Shown here: in pieces, positions 1 through 7,818 of the stretch
Layout: each line of letters starts with the position of its first letter
Position numbering within the stretch: position 1 is the first letter of the stretch
Assembly (NCBI RefSeq): GCF_011304355.1
Contig: NZ_CP049888.1
Location: 1,240,001-1,304,000 of the forward strand
Source of the DNA: Weissella coleopterorum
GTDB taxonomy: Bacteria > Bacillota > Bacilli > Lactobacillales > Lactobacillaceae
Length of the DNA: 64,000 bases
Reading direction: 5' to 3'
Program-made: the position numbers and the translations under genes
The notes under the pieces: generated by a model
What the model saw: the letters and a program-made list of their open reading frames with translations, nothing else
The model's database searches: none
What the model was told of the DNA's origin: nothing

Positions 1-225
1 TTAATCGATAATGACTACTTACAATCAAGCGATTACGTCATTACATTATGTGGTGATGCTAAAGACAAATGCCCTATGACATCACCAAGCGTAAAAAAGG
101 AACATTGGCCATTAAACGATCCAGCACAAGCAAGTGGAACAAATGAAGAAATTTTGAACGTATTTAGATCTACTCGTGATGATATTGATGATTTAGTTTA
201 TAACTTTATCAATAAGATTAAATAA
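1..225 (+). CDS. arsC: Arsenate reductase, thioredoxin-coupled type (3' part only)
   Basis: The frame is open from base 1 to the TAA at 223-225, giving 74 residues; the start lies outside the window. The translation matches from memory the C-terminal half of S. aureus pI258-type ArsC, which reduces arsenate to arsenite in the cytoplasm and is recycled by thioredoxin. Visible landmarks are the redox cysteine pair in TLCGDAKDKCP and the family signature VKKEHWPLNDPA. The N-terminal phosphatase-like P-loop cysteine is not in view. A terminator follows at once, so this is the last gene of its transcript. Arsenic genes are often carried on mobile elements, which fits its place at an accessory edge, but that is inference. 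Confidence 0.9.
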   Translation, partial: LIDNDYLQSSDYVITLCGDAKDKCPMTSPSVKKEHWPLNDPAQASGTNEEILNVFRSTRDDIDDLVYNFINKIK

Positions 226-238
226 CTAAAATAAACTA

Positions 239-270
239 AAAAGCGCCCGTTTTGGACGCTTATTTTTTAT
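239..270 (+). terminator. Rho-independent terminator after arsC
   Basis: Arms AAGCG and CGCTT with a CC/GG extension beyond one mismatch enclose a short GTTTT loop, and a T-rich tract follows (stem 241-261). It sits 14 bases after the arsC stop. Confidence 0.75.
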
Positions 271-487
271 ATAAATTCAGTTATATCAATGATTTAACAG
301 CGTTACCCCCACCCCTCTACGGTTTCACTATATTTCAGACAGTCGAGACCCCTTCCCCCGGTGTCCCAAAGTAAATGCAACGTTATTTTTTATGATAGGG
401 GGGATTTTGAAAAATAATAATAACTGCACTGCGTGAAAGAAACGCCACCATTTGTTATTCGGTTCTTTTCCTACTCAACGGGCGGGG
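271..487. other. Gene-free block with C/G homopolymer runs
   Basis: No credible ORF is present. The block is unlike its AT-rich surroundings: the plus strand carries C runs at 306-310, 312-315, 349-352 and 355-359 and a G run near 398-403. On the minus strand the four C runs give paired G tracts that could form a G-quadruplex. I do not recognise the sequence; a plasmid or transfer-origin remnant is possible but unproven. Confidence 0.4.
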
Positions 488-946
488 TTATAACTTTAAT
501 TCCATTTCATTATTATCATTTTTTACAAATCCGATTTTTTTATATAATTGTTCTCCGTCTTTACTACTATCTAGCCAAATTCTTTTAATTTTATTTTCCT
601 TAGAATAATTTATCAATTCCTTTATTATTTTAAATGCAAATCCTTTACCTCGGTATGATTGTTCAGTATATACATTCAAAATATATCCCTCAAAACCTAA
701 AATATTACTTATATGAGGCACACGTTTAATCAAACACAAAGATCCTACAGAAACGATTTTATCATCAACAACAGCACCCAAACTAATTAAATTATCATTT
801 ATATTTTCAATATAAAATTTACGAGTCTCCCTCTCCAATAATTCAATATTGTCATCCTCAGTTACCTCATTTAATTCCCAAAAAAGTTTTAACCTTAAAT
901 CCCAAAAATCATTTACGTGACCATTACTCATCTTTATAATTTTCAT
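488..946 (-). CDS. GNAT-family N-acetyltransferase
   Basis: The product is 152 residues, usual for a single GNAT domain. The acetyl-CoA pyrophosphate-binding motif A is visible as YRGKGFAFKI at about residues 97-106, and the C-terminal KKIGFVKN segment is typical of the fold. The family transfers acetyl groups to amines; the substrate cannot be told from sequence. The gene is markedly more AT-rich than the core genes to its right (many Asn, Lys and Ile codons), lies between arsC and a repeat-rich gap, and has no operon partner. Recent acquisition is plausible. A weak RBS precedes the ATG. Confidence is high for the fold, low for the function. Confidence 0.85.
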   Translation of the reverse strand: MKIIKMSNGHVNDFWDLRLKLFWELNEVTEDDNIELLERETRKFYIENINDNLISLGAVVDDKIVSVGSLCLIKRVPHISNILGFEGYILNVYTEQSYRGKGFAFKIIKELINYSKENKIKRIWLDSSKDGEQLYKKIGFVKNDNNEMELKL

Positions 947-1222
947 TTTATATACCTAACTTTATCCACAATCATAGTTTTTTAATCATATCATTAATTG
1001 TGAAAAAATTAAAAAAAAACGCTTCAACAATTAAGTCAAAGCGAACATGCCAGCGGACAAATCTTTAATTTTTAAGCACGGAATTAAGCACAATTTTAAT
1101 CAAAAAAGCACAAAACTAAGCACATATTAGGTTATACCTATCAATAGCTATTATCAGTTAAACGGTTGGTATATATATGTTTTTGATAGCTATTAACACC
1201 TATTATTAGGTTAAACTACAAA
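947..1222. other. Repeat-rich gene-free gap at the accessory/core boundary
   Basis: Apart from a terminator at 1006-1042 the gap holds short repeats. There are four AAGCAC copies at 1074, 1086, 1106 and 1118 (spacing 12, 20, 12), two TAGCTAT palindromes at 1143-1152 and 1186-1193, and direct repeats of TATTAGGTTA near 1125 and 1203. It could be an integration junction with arm-type repeats or an operator region; neither is shown. Confidence 0.4.
1006..1042 (-). terminator. Rho-independent terminator
   Basis: On the minus strand arms CGCTTTGAC and GTTGAAGCG (two G-T pairs) enclose a six-base loop and are followed by nine T residues. It can end transcription coming from the TPR gene or read-through from rnjB. 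Confidence 0.8.
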
Positions 1223-2128
1223 TCACATTAAGTTCATTAATTCGTTTAATAATTGTTGATGATAGCGAGCTTGTAAATCACTCTCTGGGCGTACTTGATC
1301 AAATTGTACATTCCCAAGTTCAGTTTGAATCCAAGCATTCGCATCCAAATTAAACTTGGGATAATGTGGATAACTAACTGTCATTTCTAAGTAAAGTTGT
1401 TTCTCTAATCCTTCTAAAATGACTGGATCATCATGAATGGCTCCATTTTCCAAGACAGTTTTAATTTTTTTCCAGAAAAATGAATCCTCAATCGCTAACA
1501 GTTGATTTGGCACAATTTTTTTGATTTTTTGGTCAATCCACAAAAAGTCAATTTCATCTGAGACTTGTAGTCGTCGAAGCCGATCAGCTAATGTTGCTCT
1601 GGAAATGGCTGGTAAAAACGGATCTACTAATAATGTCTTGGCCCCGGAAATAAAATAATGTCGTGGGAGCATCTCTGCCATTTGTAATCTTTGGGCTTGT
1701 TCGGGTAATTCAACATCACTCAGGTTAAAAAAATGACGGCCGCGATTCTTGATCGTCTGAGCTAATTCAACCTGGTCTTGGCGCTCTTTAAGCTTAATTT
1801 GATCTACTAAACGGTCTGTCCAAGGACTATTTAAAGCAAATTCCCAAGCAGCCAAATACATTTGATTCGCTAAAGCGATTTTAAGATACAAATTAGCCCT
1901 ATCAACTGTTTTTTGATAAAGCTGATTATGATTTTGAATTAGATCCCAAGCCTGCTGAAATTGTTCACTTTGCGCTAAACTATCCACCAGTAATAATAGC
2001 AATTGGTCTGATTGTTCTAAAATATAAGCATTTTCTAATTGCTCATTTGCAGTTAGCCAATCTTTTTCGGCGTACGCGTCTTGACCCGCCTGAAAGAATT
2101 TTTCAAATGCGTTCATTTGTGCGTCCAT
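1223..2128 (-). CDS. TPR-repeat protein of unknown function
   Basis: The product is about 301 residues. The N-terminal half is helical with TPR-like repeats (for example FQAGQDAYAEKDWLTANEQLE, in which successive helices carry small residues at repeat positions); the C-terminal half (about 150-301) has no motif I can name. No signal peptide or membrane segment is seen, so it should be cytoplasmic. I chose the ATG at 2128 because the upstream in-frame ATG at 2143 is itself part of the GATGAGGGTG ribosome binding site. The gene lies 114 bases after rnjB, with a terminator between them, so it may have its own expression. A role in protein-protein contact is inferred from the TPR fold only. Confidence 0.75.
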   Translation of the reverse strand: MDAQMNAFEKFFQAGQDAYAEKDWLTANEQLENAYILEQSDQLLLLLVDSLAQSEQFQQAWDLIQNHNQLYQKTVDRANLYLKIALANQMYLAAWEFALNSPWTDRLVDQIKLKERQDQVELAQTIKNRGRHFFNLSDVELPEQAQRLQMAEMLPRHYFISGAKTLLVDPFLPAISRATLADRLRRLQVSDEIDFLWIDQKIKKIVPNQLLAIEDSFFWKKIKTVLENGAIHDDPVILEGLEKQLYLEMTVSYPHYPKFNLDANAWIQTELGNVQFDQVRPESDLQARYHQQLLNELMNLM

Positions 2129-2195
2129 AAATTTCACCCTCATCTTTCAGCTCACGTAAAACTTTAATTCATCATTCAACCGATTAAAAATCTAT

Positions 2196-2234
2196 ACAAA
2201 AATAAGAAGTTGAAATAACTGATCTCAACCTCTT
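2196..2234 (-). terminator. Rho-independent terminator after rnjB
   Basis: Minus-strand arms AAGAGGTTGA and TCAACTTCTT form a 10-bp stem (one G-T pair) with an 11-base loop, followed by a T run (2198-2202). It begins only nine bases after the rnjB stop. Confidence 0.85.
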
Positions 2235-2242
2235 AGATTATG

Positions 2243-4135
2243 TTATTTTTTTACTTCCGTATCTTGACTATGCTTTTCACCATGGTCCGCATTTGTTCGT
2301 TTCCGTCGCGGACGTTTTTTAGGTGTATGCGCCTTCGCATCTATTTTTTTAGCTGGGGTTACTTTTTCTTTATCATTGCCACTTGAATTACTATTTGTTG
2401 AGTTCTCAGTTACCGGTTGATCAGCGCCTTTTTTCTTCGTACTCCGACGCCGTCGTCCATTTTGGTTCGCTTCCATAATCACTGGCAAAATTACTGGTTT
2501 ACGATGGGTCTTATCATACAAAAACTTCCCCAAAGCATCTCGAACTGAACTTTTTAGCTTACCCCAATCAAATTCCTTAGAATTTTTAATACCGGCAGCG
2601 ACCGTCGTTTCAACTAAAGCAGTCGCCTCCTTCATCAAATCTCGCGAGGTTTTAACATACACGAATCCTCTAGAATCGATTTTAGCATTGGCCACAATTT
2701 TCTTCTTCTTCCGATCAATCGTGATAACCGCGATGAAAACTCCATCTTCTGATAGGATCCGTCGGTCATTTAAGACAATTGATCCGATGTCACCTACCCC
2801 CGAACCATCAATCATAGTAGCATTGACTTGAATGGAACCGCTTAATTCAAATTGACCATTTTCTAGAACTAGACGATCTCCATTTTCTAGAATAAACAAG
2901 TGGTCATCTGAATAATTCAATTCTTTAGCGGCCCGAACACCTGAGTTCAATAATCGATATTCACCTTGAACTGGTAATACATTCTCTGGCTTCATTAGAT
3001 TAAGCATCATTTGGAAATCATTTTTTGAAGCGTGCCCTGATGATTTCATATCATTTGAAATTTGTTTAACATCTGCACCCGCCCGAAAAAGCATATCACG
3101 AGTACGTGCGACATAACCTTCCATCGCTGTGGAAGGAGTCGTTGTAATAAATACCAAATCACCCTCTTGAATTTGAATATTACGATCATCACCATGCGCC
3201 ATTCTTTGCAGATGACGAATTGGTTCACCCATTTTACCAGTCTCTAAAATTACGATTTCTTCAGGAACAATGGTTTTAATATTCTTTAATGAGACGAATA
3301 ATTCATTTTCTGGAATTGGTAATTCGAGTTTCCCCAAGCTTAACGCAGTCCGAACAACTCTTTCAATGTCATTTCCAGACAAAATTATTTTTCTTTTATT
3401 TTGATGTGCTGCATTAATCACTTGCTGAATCCGTTGAATATTCGAAGCCGCGGCCGCCACAATAATTCGCCCACTTTGATGACGGAAAGTTTCATAAATA
3501 TATTTTTCAATTTCTGACTCATGTGCACTTTGACCAATGTTTCCGGTTCCAGCAGCATCAATCAATAAAGCCTTAACCCCTTTGCGGCCAATTTCAGCTA
3601 AACGCATCAAATCACTTTGATAAGCTCCTTGAGCTGTCGTATCAAATTTAAAATCACCAGTATAAACGATTTGCCCCTCTGGTGTATCAACCACAATTCC
3701 TAATGAATCTGGAATTGTATGCGTAGTTTCAAAGAATGATACCTTAACTGCGCCAAAATCAATTTCTTGACTTCCCTTCACGACATGATAATCATCAAAG
3801 TTTTTCGTAGCTGGATCACTACTAATAGCTAGCTTCGCTAATTCGATTGTTAATTCTGAACCAAAAATTGGAGCAGAAATTTGGCCCAAAAGATATGGTA
3901 AAGCACCGATTGCATCAGCATGTCCATGGGTCAAGAAAATCCCTGCAATTTGATCTGCATTTTCTACAAGATATTTAAAGTCTGGAATGACCACATCGAC
4001 TCCCAAAAGATCACTCTCTGGATATTGAAGACCAGCATCTAAAATAAAGATATCTTCACCGACCGTAATTGCATACATGTTTTTACCGTTTTCACGCATT
4101 CCGCCAAACGGCATAATTGTTAAATTACTACTCAT
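2243..4135 (-). CDS. rnjB: Ribonuclease J2 (degenerate active site)
   Basis: RNase J proteins are metallo-beta-lactamase/beta-CASP endo- and 5'-exoribonucleases for mRNA decay and rRNA maturation, acting as J1-J2 complexes. This 630-residue copy has the family layout, but its metal motif reads HGHADAIG (about residue 70) rather than HGHEDHIG. That substitution marks the J2 paralogue, which in B. subtilis has little activity of its own. Other family motifs remain: TGDFKFD near 159 and SSGHASKND near 367. After the C-terminal domain there is a low-complexity, Lys/Arg-rich tail from about residue 560 that makes it roughly 75 residues longer than B. subtilis J2 and could bind RNA. It is probably cotranscribed with the S9-like gene, 29 bases upstream. 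Confidence 0.93.
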   Translation of the reverse strand: MSSNLTIMPFGGMRENGKNMYAITVGEDIFILDAGLQYPESDLLGVDVVIPDFKYLVENADQIAGIFLTHGHADAIGALPYLLGQISAPIFGSELTIELAKLAISSDPATKNFDDYHVVKGSQEIDFGAVKVSFFETTHTIPDSLGIVVDTPEGQIVYTGDFKFDTTAQGAYQSDLMRLAEIGRKGVKALLIDAAGTGNIGQSAHESEIEKYIYETFRHQSGRIIVAAAASNIQRIQQVINAAHQNKRKIILSGNDIERVVRTALSLGKLELPIPENELFVSLKNIKTIVPEEIVILETGKMGEPIRHLQRMAHGDDRNIQIQEGDLVFITTTPSTAMEGYVARTRDMLFRAGADVKQISNDMKSSGHASKNDFQMMLNLMKPENVLPVQGEYRLLNSGVRAAKELNYSDDHLFILENGDRLVLENGQFELSGSIQVNATMIDGSGVGDIGSIVLNDRRILSEDGVFIAVITIDRKKKKIVANAKIDSRGFVYVKTSRDLMKEATALVETTVAAGIKNSKEFDWGKLKSSVRDALGKFLYDKTHRKPVILPVIMEANQNGRRRRSTKKKGADQPVTENSTNSNSSGNDKEKVTPAKKIDAKAHTPKKRPRRKRTNADHGEKHSQDTEVKK

Positions 4136-4164
4136 ATTTTTTTATGTCCATTTTCATTTTTGAT

Positions 4165-6009
4165 TTAAAGGGATAGTTTTCCCAAACGTTTTGTCAATAT
4201 ATTCAGTTTACCATACCGTAAGAACCAATCAATCATTACTTTTGTTTGATCAATTTTTACTTGATCCAATTCACCTTGATTTCCTACTTGCTTTGACCAT
4301 GTAAAGACCTGTATTTTGGGGGATTGATTGACAGAATATTGCTTCAAATATTGATGGAGTCCTTGGCTTTGAGTGGTCATTGTATCTGAAATTAAAAGAC
4401 CAACTGCACTGGTCCAAGTTGCTTGTGACCAAATCATCGAATTAGCTAAAAGCTGTTGTTGTTTTTCTAAATTCTGGTGTCCAATTTCAGCATGTCCTTC
4501 TATTTGAGCCCATTGAGCCCAATTAGTGATCGGATCAGTTAGTACAGCAGTTAAAAATTGATTACTTTGAATTAATAATTGATGTGCCACCGCTGCACCC
4601 GCCTGTGCTCCAAAGATAAGTTGATGTTTTACATCACTAACCTTAGGATGTTGCTGGATGGCAACAGTTAGTCCAATCAAAAGGTCTGCAACGACTGAGT
4701 CAGGTGCTAATAAAAAATCATTTTGAAAATGATTAACCCCATAGCCAGATGTGCCTGTTGGATTAATGGTTACAACATTCATTCCTTGATTAAGGAGCGC
4801 TTGAATTTGCCAATTAAAAGCTTCACCATGCATCCCATGTAGTTGATCATGTAAAAATAAAACTGTTGGCCCATTTTGACCATGTACATTCGTATAAAAC
4901 CATCCATCCAAAATGGCACCTTGTCGGTTTCTAAAAACATATTTCTGAGCTTTTTTAAAATCTTGCTTTGTTAAATTAGGGTCATACATCGTCTGATGCG
5001 TTGACAAGTTAAATAAGTAGTCTGGCCGTTGAGGTTTAGTGAGTACAGCCCAAACTTGTTCATTAACGATTGTTAAATCTTTAATCATCTGGGCCTCATC
5101 ACTAACTAGTTCTTTTTTTCCAGTAACGTCTGCCAAATAGAGACGATTATGCCCGTGAAAAACAGTGACGAACAAATAAGTTTGATTATCTAACCACCAA
5201 ATTTGATGAAACATTGAGTCTTGTAAATCATCGAATCTCCATGGCAATGCTTCTTCACGATATTGTACGATATTTTTATGAATTAACCGATCAAACAAGA
5301 ATAATTGCGGAATATAACCATCTGCATAACTCTGATCAGTCGCAATACTAATAATTTTGTCTCCGTTCGGACTATACCGTGCGGAACTAATTTTAAGAAT
5401 AGAACGATTTGAAAATATTTTTAATAATTTAGATTTCACTTCTATTTCTACCAACCGTTCTTGTCCTAGCAACAGCTCTGAAGGCGGTAGTTGTTGGGCT
5501 AATAAGACTTGCTCAATATTCAAAACATCTAGTAAACGGATTGCACCGCTAAAAGTTTGAATTAATTCATCCCCACCAGTCCTACTAATACACCGCAACT
5601 GATACGTAACCTGTCCAACCTGATCTGATCGAAGTTCACTCACCCATTGTTTATCCGGATCTAGTTGCACCTGCTTAGCGACATAAAAAACCGCTTCTGC
5701 ACGTGGGACTGCCTGCATTTCTAAAATTTCACCAGATTGAAATGTTAATTGTTGCATTATCCCATCATCTGTTAATTGAAAAATTTGTTTGTTTTTCAAA
5801 TAAAAAAGGTGTTCTTGATTACCAGTAAAATCATTCACCTGGGGTACAACTAGTCGAGATGATCCATCTTTTTCAAGTTTATATAAGTCAAATTGATCCG
5901 TGTCTGATGTAGCTAAAAGTGCTTTTTCCAAAAAGTAAATTTGTTCATGAATCGCTTGCGGTTGCTTTAATATTTTTAATGATTCATATTCTGATAATAG
6001 TTGTGACAT
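4165..6009 (-). CDS. S9-type alpha/beta hydrolase-like protein, probably catalytically dead
   Basis: The 614-residue product has the prolyl-oligopeptidase/acylaminoacyl-peptidase layout: an N-terminal beta-propeller-like half and a C-terminal hydrolase domain from about residue 375 with NPTGTSGYG, which aligns with the family's NPRGSxGYG. The nucleophile elbow, normally GxSxG, reads GAQAG (about residue 472), so the catalytic Ser is Gln. The HGxxD and final His positions are also replaced (SDTMTTQSQ; no His near WFLRYG). It is therefore probably a pseudoenzyme. The start at ATG 6009 is supported by GAAGGA eight bases upstream; an in-frame TTG at 6024 lies inside the RBS region. It precedes rnjB by 29 bases, so the two are likely cotranscribed. 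Confidence 0.8.
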   Translation of the reverse strand: MSQLLSEYESLKILKQPQAIHEQIYFLEKALLATSDTDQFDLYKLEKDGSSRLVVPQVNDFTGNQEHLFYLKNKQIFQLTDDGIMQQLTFQSGEILEMQAVPRAEAVFYVAKQVQLDPDKQWVSELRSDQVGQVTYQLRCISRTGGDELIQTFSGAIRLLDVLNIEQVLLAQQLPPSELLLGQERLVEIEVKSKLLKIFSNRSILKISSARYSPNGDKIISIATDQSYADGYIPQLFLFDRLIHKNIVQYREEALPWRFDDLQDSMFHQIWWLDNQTYLFVTVFHGHNRLYLADVTGKKELVSDEAQMIKDLTIVNEQVWAVLTKPQRPDYLFNLSTHQTMYDPNLTKQDFKKAQKYVFRNRQGAILDGWFYTNVHGQNGPTVLFLHDQLHGMHGEAFNWQIQALLNQGMNVVTINPTGTSGYGVNHFQNDFLLAPDSVVADLLIGLTVAIQQHPKVSDVKHQLIFGAQAGAAVAHQLLIQSNQFLTAVLTDPITNWAQWAQIEGHAEIGHQNLEKQQQLLANSMIWSQATWTSAVGLLISDTMTTQSQGLHQYLKQYSVNQSPKIQVFTWSKQVGNQGELDQVKIDQTKVMIDWFLRYGKLNILTKRLGKLSL

Positions 6010-6199
6010 TTTTTTATCCTTCAATTATTCTTTCCGTATTATCCAAGTTAATTTTTATACATATAGTCAAAGGAATATTCAAACGATCTTTTAATTATTG
6101 TATATATCATATTTTTAATAATTTACTATTAATAATCTATTTTAGACTTAACTTCGTTCATTTTAAAACAACTGATATGTAATCATAATTGAAATTTAA

Positions 6200-6232
6200 T
6201 AAAAAAAACCAAGAAAAAACATTTTCTTGGTC
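6200..6232 (-). terminator. Strong Rho-independent terminator
   Basis: Minus-strand arms ACCAAGAAAA and TTTTCTTGGT with a TGTT loop are followed by eight T residues. It closes the three-gene membrane-protein operon 6245-7499. Confidence 0.92.
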
Positions 6233-6244
6233 TCTAACAATTAA

Positions 6245-6484
6245 TTATTGATCTTTTATTTTATTAAAATCAACTTGAACTTGTTCCATCTGTGCCTGTT
6301 TTTCAGCTAAGGTTGCTTGTAAGTTTTCAACCTGCCCCAAAACTGGCTCAGACTCGCGCTGAAGCATTTCACTAATCCCCAATAGAATAGTTAACTGACC
6401 CTGAATTTTATGGAAAAACCAATAACCAAATCCCAATAACAAAAGGATTGCCACGGCGATAATAATCCATGCTAATATTGCCAT
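6245..6484 (-). CDS. Small single-span membrane protein with coiled coil
   Basis: This 79-residue protein begins with one hydrophobic segment (about residues 3-24) followed by a charged, Gln/Glu-rich stretch predicted as coiled coil (about 45-79). There is no recognised domain. It is the last gene of an operon with a DUF948 protein and a YtxH-like protein; all three have an N-terminal hydrophobic anchor and a helical tail, so they may work together at the membrane. AAGGCT upstream of the ATG is a weak RBS. Function unknown. Confidence 0.7.
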   Translation of the reverse strand: MAILAWIIIAVAILLLLGFGYWFFHKIQGQLTILLGISEMLQRESEPVLGQVENLQATLAEKQAQMEQVQVDFNKIKDQ

Positions 6485-6507
6485 AATGGAGCCTTCTTTC
6501 GTATTGA

Positions 6508-7098
6508 TTAATTCGTTGTCTCTTCACCCTCTTCAGTCAACCCCAATGCAGCTTTCACATCAGCCTGTTGTGCATCTAAAACAATATCAAATTCATTTTG
6601 AGCGGCGTCAAGAGTTTCATCAACTGCTGCTTTTGAAGTTTGGTTTTCAGCTGTTAATTCTCGTTTCGCATCTTCAAAAACTTTAGCTGCTTGTTCTTTA
6701 ATATCTGTATAGCTAGCTTGAATTTGCGCTAAAGTCGCGTCAACATCAATATCTAAATGGGCGTTCACTTGTTCCGCTAACTCTTGTTGCCAATAAGTAT
6801 ATTGATTTTTGGCTTGATTACTCAAGTTTACATACTCTTGTTTGAAGTCACCTAAGAGTACTTGCCATCCTTCGTCATTTTCTTGCGCGTGGCGCAGTTC
6901 ACTCATGAGAATATTAAAATGAGCCGTGGTGTCATTTTTTAATTGATCAATTTTAATTTTACCAGCAGCCAATTGAGCCAAAACTCGATCTTGAACGGCT
7001 TCTTTTTGCATTGGTGAAAGTGAGCGGTAATATGCCGTAGCAGCAGCAATTCCTGCTGTTAATGTTCCTAATAAAATACCTTTAGTTACGTTTTTCAT
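6508..7098 (-). CDS. YtxH-like membrane-anchored helical protein
   Basis: The 196-residue protein starts with the YtxH-type N-terminus KGILLGTLTAGIAAATAYY, a Gly/Ala-rich hydrophobic segment at about residues 5-24. The rest is a long acidic, Ala/Gln-rich helix likely to form coiled coil. YtxH-family proteins are stress-linked in bacilli, but no biochemical role is established. Its start overlaps the stop of the DUF948 gene in an ATGA, which implies translational coupling. Function beyond membrane anchoring is unknown. Confidence 0.75.
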   Translation of the reverse strand: MKNVTKGILLGTLTAGIAAATAYYRSLSPMQKEAVQDRVLAQLAAGKIKIDQLKNDTTAHFNILMSELRHAQENDEGWQVLLGDFKQEYVNLSNQAKNQYTYWQQELAEQVNAHLDIDVDATLAQIQASYTDIKEQAAKVFEDAKRELTAENQTSKAAVDETLDAAQNEFDIVLDAQQADVKAALGLTEEGEETTN

Positions 7099-7499
7099 TT
7101 TTTATCACCCTTTGTCCCTTTTTGCTTATTTTTATTTTTTAAGTTAAAAAGCATACTAGCAGTTGTTACCGCAGTTCCTAAATTTGACCCCAGTCCACTC
7201 TTTTTCTTGCCTGCTTTTTCTTTGATTTTTTGCGCAGATGCATTTAACTCAGAGACACTGGTCCCTAAATCACCTGCCGCTTGGAAAACTGGATCCAATG
7301 TTATCATTTTACCATTAACATCTTTTAAGAGATCATTAGTATTTATTAATAAGTCGTCGGCATCGTGTGCAATTAATTTCACATCTTGCGTTACGGAATT
7401 TAAGGTAGCACTTAATTGGACTAAAAAGTAGCCAATAAACAAGACCAATGCTAAGATCGCGATAGCAATAATTAAAAATGAAATATCTCCTGGTGTCAT
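7095..7499 (-). CDS. DUF948 (YtxG-like) membrane protein
   Basis: About 134 residues with one transmembrane segment (about 10-30) and a helical region with periodic hydrophobic residues, ending in a Lys-rich tail; this is the DUF948 pattern. ATG 7499 is preferred over ATG 7505 because CGAGGA lies at the right distance for the inner one and abuts the outer one. It heads the operon DUF948-YtxH-small membrane protein, and in bacilli ytxG and ytxH are also neighbours. The molecular role is not known. Confidence 0.8.
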   Translation of the reverse strand: MTPGDISFLIIAIAILALVLFIGYFLVQLSATLNSVTQDVKLIAHDADDLLINTNDLLKDVNGKMITLDPVFQAAGDLGTSVSELNASAQKIKEKAGKKKSGLGSNLGTAVTTASMLFNLKNKNKQKGTKGDKK

Positions 7500-7540
7500 A
7501 ATCATATCCTCGTTTTTGTAGATTTTATTCTATAACTTTA

Positions 7541-7575
7541 ATTATACACGGTAAATGAATTATTTACTCATAATT
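7541..7575 (-). promoter_or_regulatory. Probable promoter of the DUF948-YtxH operon
   Basis: A TATAAT -10 box is at 7541-7546 on the minus strand, about 40 bases before the start codon. No good -35 box is seen. It lies in the 319-base gap before ftsK's end; the rest of the gap is AT-rich with no ORF apart from the ftsK terminator. Confidence 0.45.
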
Positions 7576-7762
7576 ATAATAGTTATCTTTAACCTTAATG
7601 ACGTAAATAACCTTTGCACTAATTTCAATCAGGGATAATTAGATTAGCTTTTAATTCTCTCATATTAAAAAATTAATACATATTTACTTTAGTTAGTTTT
7701 TAAGTTAATCGCCCTGATCCCTTGCATTCTACATTTTACGCTCAACTAATTGATCGTTAAAT

Positions 7763-7808
7763 CAAAAAATTGATTAAAGGTCTCTTAAAGAGGAACTTTA
7801 ATCAATTT
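7763..7808 (-). terminator. Terminator after ftsK
   Basis: A long inverted repeat with arms AAATTGATTAAAG (7767-7779) and CTTTAATCAATTT (7796-7808), and a further short pairing inside, is followed by a T run on the minus strand. It starts 10 bases after the ftsK stop. Confidence 0.85.
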
Positions 7809-7818
7809 TATTTATATT

